A DNA stretch of 8,095 bases from NCBI GenBank assembly GCA_023270095.1, contig JAGLSJ010000027.1:1-8095 (forward strand), read 5' to 3'. The notes under the pieces were generated by a model. The model worked only from the letters and a program-made list of their open reading frames with translations, did not search any database and was not told the origin of the DNA. This stretch comes from Minisyncoccota bacterium. Its GTDB lineage: Bacteria > Patescibacteriota > Minisyncoccia > JAHIHE01 > JAGLIN01. The position numbers were made by a program, and so were the translations under genes. Positions 1 through 4,321 of this stretch are shown in pieces; within the stretch, counting starts at the first letter, position 1; each line of letters opens with the position of its first letter.

Positions 1-1574
1 ATGATGTTGTTTATTTTAATCCAGCAGATGTGGATTATCCGATTGCTTTTAATGTAATGGAACAGGTTGATTCAAAATATAGACACCTTGTTGCTTCGGG
101 ATTGATTGGTGTTTTTAAAAAAATATGGGCTGATTCTTGGGGTCCTCGACTTGAATATTTACTTCGAAATGTAATTTTGGCGCTTTTAGAATATCCTGGA
201 AGTACTCTTTTGGGAGTTCCGAGAATGTTTATTGACAAAGAATACCGAAAAAAAGTTGTCAACAAAGTAACTGATCCTGTTGTAAAAGCTTTTTGGCTCA
301 ATGAATTTACAAAATATTCTCAACAATTTACAGTAGATGCAATATCTCCGATTCAAAATAAAGTTGGACAATTTCTTTCCAGCTCTCTTGTAAGAAATAT
401 AATTTCTCAAACTCATTCTACGATAGATATGAGAGATATCATGGATAACAAAAAAATATTCATTGTTAATTTGGCAAAAGGAAAAATTGGGGAAGATTAT
501 AGTGCGCTTTTGGGTGCGATGTTAATTACAAAAATTCAATTAGCGGCGATGGGTAGAGCAGATATTTCTGAAGAAGAAAGAAAGGATTTTTATCTTTATG
601 TCGATGAGTTTCAAAATTTTGCTACAGAGTCGTTTGCGGGTATTCTTTCTGAGGCAAGAAAATATAGATTGAATTTAATAATTGCTCATCAATATATTGG
701 TCAACTTGAAGAAGAAGTCAGAGATGCTATTTTTGGTAATATAGGAACTTTGATTTCTTTTCGTGTTGGAGCGGGCGATGCAGAATGGCTGGAAAAAGAA
801 TTTGAACCAATATTTATGATGAACGATTTGGTTAATCTTGCAAAATATGATATATATCTTAAGTTAATGATCAATGGTGTGACAGGAGATGCTTTCAGCG
901 CAACGACTTTACCACCCGAAAAAGTTAGCGAGAAAAGTAATTCAGAAAAAATAATCAAGGTGTCAAGAGAAAGATATTCTAATAAAAGAGAAGTTGTGGA
1001 AGAAAAAATTTCGAGATGGTCTGGAATGGAAGAAAATAATGGACAAAAAGAAGGAGTTTTGGAAAAAAATAAAGAAGTGATAGATAATAGAAAAACATGG
1101 GATGCAACTTGTGAAATTTGCAAAGAACAAATCAAAGTTCCTTTTGAGCCAGATCCGAAAAGGGCAATATATTGTAAAAATTGTCTTGTGGAGGTTAGAA
1201 AAAAAGCAGCAGAAACTACGAAGACGGAAGCCCCGATTGTTGAAAAAAAAATTGATGTAAAACCCACTTTTGATGTTCCGGAAAAAAAAGAAGAAAAGCA
1301 GGTGATTGTTGAAAAGAAAGAAAAAGTCGAAAATATAGAAAAAGAGGAACGAGCTATTAATAATGATAATATTGAAAAAGAAAGAGATCAAACAGTAACT
1401 GAAAAAATAAAGCAAAACGAAGGTGTTGTTAATAAAGATATTATAAAAAATGAGGAATTTGATTTAATGAATGAAAAGAAAGAAGAAGGTGATGATGGCA
1501 TTGAGGATAATCTCATAAAGAAGAGTAATAATATAGAAATTAAAGAAGGGGAAGTTATTAGATTTGATAAATAA
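1..1574 (+). CDS. TraG/VirD4-like type IV secretion / conjugative transfer ATPase, C-terminal part (5' partial)
   Basis: The reading frame is open from base 3, giving DVVYFNPAD before the GTG at 30, so the gene starts outside the window and Walker A is not visible. Numbering from that GTG, residues 1-300 resemble the ATPase domain of CPR 'type IV secretory system conjugative DNA transfer' proteins. A Walker B-like LYVDEFQNF lies at about 189-197, followed by a SEARKYRLNLIIAHQ stretch at about 207-221 typical of HerA/VirD4/TraG-type motors. These proteins hydrolyse ATP at the inner membrane to move DNA or protein, or drive pilus assembly. After residue 300 comes a low-complexity Lys/Glu-rich tail. 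It is interrupted by a CxxC-x17-CxxC zinc ribbon (C361, C364, C382, C385) and ends in a strongly charged, probably disordered region. The stop is TAA. No terminator is visible before the cysK promoter. Family assignment is firm; the substrate moved is unknown. Confidence 0.85.
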   Translation, partial: DVVYFNPADVDYPIAFNVMEQVDSKYRHLVASGLIGVFKKIWADSWGPRLEYLLRNVILALLEYPGSTLLGVPRMFIDKEYRKKVVNKVTDPVVKAFWLNEFTKYSQQFTVDAISPIQNKVGQFLSSSLVRNIISQTHSTIDMRDIMDNKKIFIVNLAKGKIGEDYSALLGAMLITKIQLAAMGRADISEEERKDFYLYVDEFQNFATESFAGILSEARKYRLNLIIAHQYIGQLEEEVRDAIFGNIGTLISFRVGAGDAEWLEKEFEPIFMMNDLVNLAKYDIYLKLMINGVTGDAFSATTLPPEKVSEKSNSEKIIKVSRERYSNKREVVEEKISRWSGMEENNGQKEGVLEKNKEVIDNRKTWDATCEICKEQIKVPFEPDPKRAIYCKNCLVEVRKKAAETTKTEAPIVEKKIDVKPTFDVPEKKEEKQVIVEKKEKVENIEKEERAINNDNIEKERDQTVTEKIKQNEGVVNKDIIKNEEFDLMNEKKEEGDDGIEDNLIKKSNNIEIKEGEVIRFDK

Positions 1575-1584
1575 AAATCTTTGC

Positions 1585-1612
1585 TTGACAATAAATTTAT
1601 AAATGCTAATAT
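1585..1612 (+). promoter_or_regulatory. Sigma-70-type promoter of the cysK leader
   Basis: TTGACA (1585-1590) and TAATAT (1607-1612) are separated by 16 bases. The predicted transcript start is near 1619, about 19 bases before the leader-peptide ATG. It begins just after the stop of the upstream ATPase gene, so the cysteine synthase gene appears to have its own transcription unit. Confidence 0.6.
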
Positions 1613-1637
1613 TTTGTTATAAGTAAATTTATTATAT

Positions 1638-1682
1638 ATGAAAACATTTCAAAATCAATCTTGTCTTTGTTGTAGACTGTAA
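1638..1682 (+). CDS. Cys-rich leader peptide MKTFQNQSCLCCRL (14 aa)
   Basis: A short ORF runs from ATG 1638 to TAA 1680-1682 in the cysK leader. Its codons 9-12 read TGT CTT TGT TGT (Cys-Leu-Cys-Cys). Three cysteines in four codons is far above the frequency in the surrounding proteins; the downstream enzyme has none. The ORF ends 2 bases before the 5' arm of the antiterminator, and the codons just before the Cys run form the 5' arm of an alternative stem. This position fits a regulatory leader peptide whose translation rate reports charged tRNA-Cys. No Shine-Dalgarno precedes it, but most real genes here also lack one. The peptide itself probably has no function. The call is inference from layout; translation has not been shown. 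Confidence 0.65.
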   Translation: MKTFQNQSCLCCRL

Positions 1683-1750
1683 ATCAGGTTGATTTTTGTG
1701 TTTATGTATTTTATATAATTCTTTAAAAATCAACCTGTGGGTTGTTTTTT
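1651..1750 (+). promoter_or_regulatory. Cysteine-responsive transcription attenuator (1:2, 2:3, 3:4 stems)
   Basis: Segment 1 (1651-1661) pairs with segment 2 (1686-1696) over 11 bp with one G-U; the loop holds exactly the Cys codons and the stop. Segment 2 (1685-1697, CAGGTTGATTTTT) also pairs perfectly over 13 bp with segment 3 (1725-1737). Segment 3 overlaps the 5' arm of the terminator (1731-1735), so the states exclude each other. A ribosome stalled on the Cys codons (1662-1673) would cover segment 1, let 2:3 form and allow read-through into cysK. A ribosome reaching the stop at 1680-1682 would cover segment 2 and let the terminator form. With no translation, 1:2 also favours termination. 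This is the layout of amino-acid biosynthetic operon attenuators such as trp and his. Confidence 0.7.
1731..1750 (+). terminator. Intrinsic terminator of the cysK attenuator
   Basis: CAACC (1731-1735) and GGTTG (1740-1744) form a 5-bp stem with a TGTG loop, followed by six T (1745-1750). The five A before the stem can extend pairing with the T run after one mismatch. It lies 35 bases before the cysK start, so it acts as a leader terminator and not as the end of a gene. Confidence 0.7.
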
Positions 1751-1784
1751 GTTTGTAAAAATTAAGTAATACTAAATAAAAAAG

Positions 1785-2690
1785 ATGATTTACGAAAATG
1801 TATTAAGTCTCATTGGCAATACGCCAATAGTAAAAATAAATAATCTTACAAGTTCAGGTGATGCTACAGTTTTGGCAAAGTTGGAGGAATATAATATTGG
1901 GGGCTCTATAAAAAGTGTAATGGCTTTTCATATGATTGAAACTGCTGAAAAATCAGGGGAATTAACCAAAGATAAGGTTATTATAGAAGCAAGTTCAGGA
2001 AATACTGGGATTGCTATGGCAATTATTGCTGCAGTTAAGGGATATAAAGTTACAATCATTATTCCAGAATCAGTAAGCATTGAACGTAGAAAGTTAATTA
2101 AAGCTTATGGGGCAAAATTGATTTTATCTCCAGGGGAAAATGGTACCGATGGCGCTACTGAAATGAAAAAAGAAATTTTAGCTAAAAATCCTGAGAAATA
2201 TGCTGATCTTGATCAATTTAAAAATCCTGCTAATGCTTTAGCTCACTATAACGTAACTGGTAAGGAGATTATTATACAAACTGAAGGAAAAATTGATATG
2301 GTTGTTATGAGTATCGGAACCGCTGGGACAGGAGTTGGAGTTTCAAAGTATCTGAAAGAATATAATCCGAAAATTAAAGTTATTGGGGTTATGCCTGAGG
2401 TAGGAGCGAAAATTCAAGGGCTTAGAAATTCGCAAGAGCTTAATCAAACAGATCTTTTTCAAGATGATGCTTTTGATGAAATTATTGAAATTAAAAAGGA
2501 CTTGGTGTCAAAAACTTTTGATGTTTCAAAATTATTAGCCAAGAAGGAAGGAATTTTGGCTGGTATGAGTTCTGGAGCTGCTATGTATATTGCTCTTCAA
2601 AAGGCTAAAGAATTGAAAAATGGTAAAACTGTTGTAGTGATTTTACCAGATAATGGAGAGAGATATTTAAGCACAGATTTGTTTGAATAA
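1785..2690 (+). CDS. cysK: PLP-dependent cysteine synthase family protein (O-acetylserine or O-phosphoserine sulfhydrylase type)
   Basis: The 301-aa protein has the usual length of fold-type II PLP enzymes that make cysteine from an activated serine and sulfide. It begins MIYENVLSLIGNTPIVKIN as in CysK. The PLP Schiff-base lysine is K43 in NIGGSIKS. The substrate loop is ASSGNTG (69-75), the phosphate-binding glycine loop is GTAGTGVG (178-185), and the serine facing the pyridine nitrogen lies in GMSSGAA (260-266). The C-terminus ILPDNGERYLST is canonical. Unusual points are SV after K43 in place of the common DR, and T to S in the substrate loop. GLRN (212-215) resembles the segment of Mycobacterium CysM whose Arg binds phosphoserine, so O-phosphoserine could be the substrate. 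The protein has no Cys and no Trp. A Cys-rich attenuator precedes it. There is no clear Shine-Dalgarno. CysK, CysM and CBS-like roles cannot be separated from sequence alone. Confidence 0.88.
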   Translation: MIYENVLSLIGNTPIVKINNLTSSGDATVLAKLEEYNIGGSIKSVMAFHMIETAEKSGELTKDKVIIEASSGNTGIAMAIIAAVKGYKVTIIIPESVSIERRKLIKAYGAKLILSPGENGTDGATEMKKEILAKNPEKYADLDQFKNPANALAHYNVTGKEIIIQTEGKIDMVVMSIGTAGTGVGVSKYLKEYNPKIKVIGVMPEVGAKIQGLRNSQELNQTDLFQDDAFDEIIEIKKDLVSKTFDVSKLLAKKEGILAGMSSGAAMYIALQKAKELKNGKTVVVILPDNGERYLSTDLFE

Positions 2691-2699
2691 ATCAACGCC

Positions 2700-2708
2700 T
2701 GTGGATAA
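2700..2708 (-). promoter_or_regulatory. Perfect DnaA-box sequence
   Basis: TGTGGATAA on the + strand is TTATCCACA on the - strand, the exact DnaA-box consensus. It stands alone, 4 bases before the -35 element of the next promoter. It could let DnaA modulate that promoter or be chance; I saw no second box nearby, so it is not an origin. Confidence 0.4.
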
Positions 2709-2712
2709 CTTT

Positions 2713-2740
2713 TTGACATTTCATTAAGCAGGTATATAAT
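2713..2740 (+). promoter_or_regulatory. Consensus sigma-70 promoter of the 2.7-3.5 kb unit
   Basis: Exact TTGACA (2713-2718) and exact TATAAT (2735-2740) are spaced by 16 bases. The predicted start is near 2747. This is the best promoter in the window. It drives a leader of roughly 340 bases ahead of the unrecognised gene at 3090, or a stand-alone RNA of about 200 bases ending at the terminator near 2950. Confidence 0.75.
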
Positions 2741-2769
2741 ATAGGTAAATTAAGAATATATTCAAAAAT

Positions 2770-2892
2770 ATGGAAAATAACAGAATAATTGTACAAGTGA
2801 AAGTCATTAAACATACTTTGAGAACAGAGGGCTCTTTTGTGTGCCTATATAATATTCTCAAGGGTCATCTTTCAGCAGTTTATGATGAATAA
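2770..2892 (+). CDS. Possible 40-aa leader ORF
   Basis: ATG at 2770, about 22 bases after the predicted transcript start, opens 40 codons (MENNRIIVQVKVIKH at the N-terminus, AVYDE at the C-terminus) ending in TAA at 2890-2892. It has no Shine-Dalgarno and resembles nothing I know. It contains one Cys and no run of identical regulatory codons. A translating ribosome would disrupt the 5' arm of stem B (2862-2874), so it could be a leader ORF controlling the downstream terminator. A 40-codon open stretch can also arise by chance in this DNA. Confidence 0.25.
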   Translation: MENNRIIVQVKVIKHTLRTEGSFVCLYNILKGHLSAVYDE

Positions 2893-2926
2893 TAGAAATT
2901 TTAAATATCTATAAAAGTTGAAAGAT

Positions 2927-2950
2927 AACCCCGAACGAGTGGGTTTTTTT
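2927..2950 (+). terminator. Intrinsic terminator in the leader of the unknown gene
   Basis: AACCC (2927-2931) and GGGTT (2941-2945) enclose a 9-base loop, with T at 2944-2950. The stem is short but has a G/C core and a T run. It sits about 140 bases before the gene at 3090, with its 5' arm shared with stem B, so it is probably conditional. Confidence 0.5.
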
Positions 2951-3007
2951 GTTAAAATAAAAATAAAAGTATAGTGAAAAACAAAAAATATTTGAACATT
3001 AAAAAAT

Positions 3008-3062
3008 ACTTGAATAAGGCAATTTATTTATAGAATATGTAAATAAATTGGCTTATTTAAGT
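3008..3062 (+). repeat. 23-bp inverted repeat / hairpin in the 5' leader
   Basis: The arms 3008-3030 and 3040-3062 are complementary over 23 positions with one G-U pair and one G-G mismatch, around a 9-base loop. No T run follows on the + strand, so it is not a terminator for the downstream gene. On the - strand the arm is followed by a run of six T, but no - strand gene precedes it. It lies 12 bases before the Shine-Dalgarno of the gene at 3090, where it could stabilise the mRNA or bind a regulator. Confidence 0.7.
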
Positions 3063-3089
3063 CATAATGTAAACAAGGAGGGTAAAATA

Positions 3090-3548
3090 ATGAATAGAAG
3101 AGAAGCAAAAAATGTTATCGAGGAAATAATGGCTGGTGTTGATAATGATAAAATTCAATCTATTATGGATGGTGAAATGCCTGAAGCAGAAGTTGTTGAA
3201 GAAGTGAACTCTTGGAGGAAGAATGAACTTAATAAAGGATCAAAGATATTGGATGAATTTGCTTTTGCTTCTTTTCTTTTTAAATCTAATATTGAAGAAG
3301 GGGATTGTGCTATGTCCGAACCTTTTTCAACGAGGCTTGGAGCGGCAGAAAGAATTGAGATTGGCATAACAACAAGATTGTCGGATATAAGAGCAATGAA
3401 AATAAGAAGTTTCGTTCTAGCTGTTAAAGCTGAAAATAGATTATATTCTGATATGATTTGGTTGCTCCAATTTCAGACAGAACATACTGAAGAGGATATA
3501 GATAAGGCATTTGGATATGAGAGAAATAAGGGATTTGCTTTTTGTTAA
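3090..3548 (+). CDS. Hypothetical protein, 152 aa
   Basis: I do not recognise this protein. The start at 3090 is chosen because GGAGG (3077-3081) stands 7 bases before it; an in-frame ATG at 3048 falls inside the 3' arm of the upstream hairpin and has no such signal. The protein is soluble-looking, with no signal peptide or membrane segment. An acidic helical N-terminal half (EEIMAG, MDGEMPEAEVVEEV) is followed by a mixed segment at about 88-128 (ERIEIGITTRLSDIRAMKIR, then SFVLAVKAENRLYSDMIW) and an acidic helix, EHTEEDIDKAFGYERNKG. It has two cysteines, one of them the last residue (C152). It sits between the cysteine synthase and thioredoxin genes on the same strand but has its own elaborate leader and terminator. 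Its strong ribosome-binding site is unlike most neighbours, which suggests high or separately controlled expression. Confidence 0.75.
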   Translation: MNRREAKNVIEEIMAGVDNDKIQSIMDGEMPEAEVVEEVNSWRKNELNKGSKILDEFAFASFLFKSNIEEGDCAMSEPFSTRLGAAERIEIGITTRLSDIRAMKIRSFVLAVKAENRLYSDMIWLLQFQTEHTEEDIDKAFGYERNKGFAFC

Positions 3549-3568
3549 AAAGTAAATCCTGTTTTTTT
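3530..3568 (+). terminator. Intrinsic terminator overlapping the end of the hypothetical gene
   Basis: Arms 3531-3543 (GGATTTGCTTTTT) and 3547-3559 (AAAAAGTAAATCC) pair over 13 bp with one G-U and a 3-base loop, followed by seven T (3562-3568). The hairpin includes the last codons and the TAA stop (3546-3548). This is a strong terminator and separates this unit from the thioredoxin operon. Confidence 0.85.
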
Positions 3569-3637
3569 ATGATAGATTTATTTTATTAGATTCAATCACA
3601 TGCTGTTGCTTTTCTTCTTTTTTTGTTGTAATATATA

Positions 3638-3718
3638 AGTATAAGTTTATTATTAATATAGGCAGAAGCAATATTTAATTCATTTTTTTTTGCTTATATA
3701 TATTGATAAACTTATATT
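3638..3718 (+). repeat. Inverted repeat enclosing the thioredoxin promoter region
   Basis: TATAAGTTTAT (3640-3650) is the exact reverse complement of ATAAACTTATA (3706-3716). The right arm overlaps the -10 element of the thioredoxin promoter. A smaller pair, AAGCAA (3666-3671) and TTGCTT (3690-3695), lies inside, and its right arm is the -35. Two distant identical half-sites at a promoter could be operator sites for a repressor; a cruciform or chance in AT-rich DNA is the alternative. Confidence 0.35.
3690..3718 (+). promoter_or_regulatory. Promoter of the thioredoxin operon
   Basis: TTGCTT (3690-3695) and TATATT (3713-3718) are separated by exactly 17 bases. The predicted start, near 3725, leaves a leader of about 27 bases containing the Shine-Dalgarno of the thioredoxin gene. 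Confidence 0.55.
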
Positions 3719-3751
3719 ATTTAATAAAATAATATAGAAAGGAATATGTTT

Positions 3752-4078
3752 ATGCATATTGAATTTACTGATCAAAATTTTCAGGAGGAAGTGAAAAATT
3801 CTCAAATCCCGGTTTTAGTGGATTTTTGGGCTCCGTGGTGTGGTCCGTGTCAGATGATGGGACCTGTCATTGATGAACTTTCAAAGGAATTCGAAGGAAA
3901 AATGAAAGTTGGAAAACTTAATGTGGATGAAAATCCGAGTGTTGCTGGCGAGTATGAAATCTTGAGCATTCCGACCATCAAGATTTTTAAAGGTGATACA
4001 GTTTTAGACGAGATGACAGGACTTCAACCAAAAGAGGTTTTAGTAGAAAAAATAAATGCTGTGTTAAAAAATAATTAG
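3752..4078 (+). CDS. trxA: Thioredoxin
   Basis: A standard single-domain thioredoxin of 108 aa, which reduces protein disulfides in the cytoplasm. The active site WCGPC lies at residues 29-33 of the chosen start, preceded by VDFWAP, and the cis-proline is in SIPT. Length and pattern are typical. Two in-frame ATGs exist, at 3746 and 3752. AAAGGA (3738-3743) is only 2 bases from the first but 8 bases from the second, so MHIEFTDQNF is the likely N-terminus. It is the first gene of a three-gene operon; the ferredoxin gene starts 15 bases after its TAG stop. The adjacent reductase-like gene presumably recycles it. Confidence 0.96.
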   Translation: MHIEFTDQNFQEEVKNSQIPVLVDFWAPWCGPCQMMGPVIDELSKEFEGKMKVGKLNVDENPSVAGEYEILSIPTIKIFKGDTVLDEMTGLQPKEVLVEKINAVLKNN

Positions 4079-4093
4079 ATAAACATATAAAAT

Positions 4094-4291
4094 ATGTCAA
4101 ATAAGATTCAAGTAGATCAAGATCTTTGCATTGGTTGTGGAGCGTGTATAAATTTGTGTCCTAGTATTTTTGAATTAGATGATAGCGGAAAATCTCAGGT
4201 TATTGGAGAAGGTAACTGTGAAAGTTGTGATTGCGATTGTGGAATGATTGTTGATAGTTGTCCTGTGGGAGCTATAAAAGCAACAGAATAG
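4094..4291 (+). CDS. Small Cys-rich ferredoxin, [4Fe-4S] type
   Basis: A 65-aa electron carrier. VDQDLCIGCGACINLCP gives C12, C15, C18 and C22-Pro, and the C-terminal CPVGAI gives C56. In single-cluster ferredoxins of this type C12, C15, C18 and C56 bind one [4Fe-4S] cluster, and the acidic loop SIFELDDSGK is typical of that group. The region that normally holds none or one cysteine here reads NCESCDCDCG, adding C42, C45, C47 and C49. With C22 there are five extra cysteines, enough for a second cluster with irregular spacing. The gene lies between thioredoxin and thioredoxin reductase-like genes, 15 and 30 bases from them, so it is probably co-transcribed and may feed electrons to the reductase. 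No Shine-Dalgarno is evident. Ferredoxin identity is firm; cluster number is open. Confidence 0.92.
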   Translation: MSNKIQVDQDLCIGCGACINLCPSIFELDDSGKSQVIGEGNCESCDCDCGMIVDSCPVGAIKATE

Positions 4292-4321
4292 TAATTTATT
4301 AAAAATAATAAGAGAAAAACT

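Larger units (their letters stand above)
2747..2950 (+). ncRNA. Structured leader RNA or small RNA with attenuator-like alternative stems
   Basis: Between the consensus promoter and a T-run terminator lie nested pairings. Stem A is CTTTGAGAA (2816-2824) with TTCTCAAGG (2855-2863). Stem B is 2862-2874 with 2919-2931, 13 positions with a single C-A mismatch. The last five bases of stem B (AACCC, 2927-2931) are also the 5' arm of the terminator, so stem B and termination exclude each other, as in the cysK leader. A 40-codon ORF (2770-2892) runs across the 5' arms. I do not recognise a known riboswitch, T-box, tmRNA, SRP or RNase P signature. The length, about 200 nt, would also suit a 6S-like RNA, but I cannot show the 6S bubble structure. 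The rest of the 2691-3089 gap holds only the promoter, the DnaA box and the 3008-3062 hairpin. Confidence 0.45.

Noticed and set aside
701..1415. Long - strand open frames opposite the ATPase tail
   Set aside because: They mirror the Lys/Glu-rich coding sequence (Phe/Ser-rich translations) and have no family features; they are shadows of the + strand gene.
3048..3089. Upstream ATG giving a 14-residue N-terminal extension to the hypothetical protein
   Set aside because: It lies inside the hairpin arm and lacks a ribosome-binding site, while the ATG at 3090 has GGAGG 7 bases ahead.
2700..3089. Replication origin because of the DnaA box and AT-rich DNA
   Set aside because: Only one box is present and no origin-associated genes (dnaA, dnaN, rpmH) are near.
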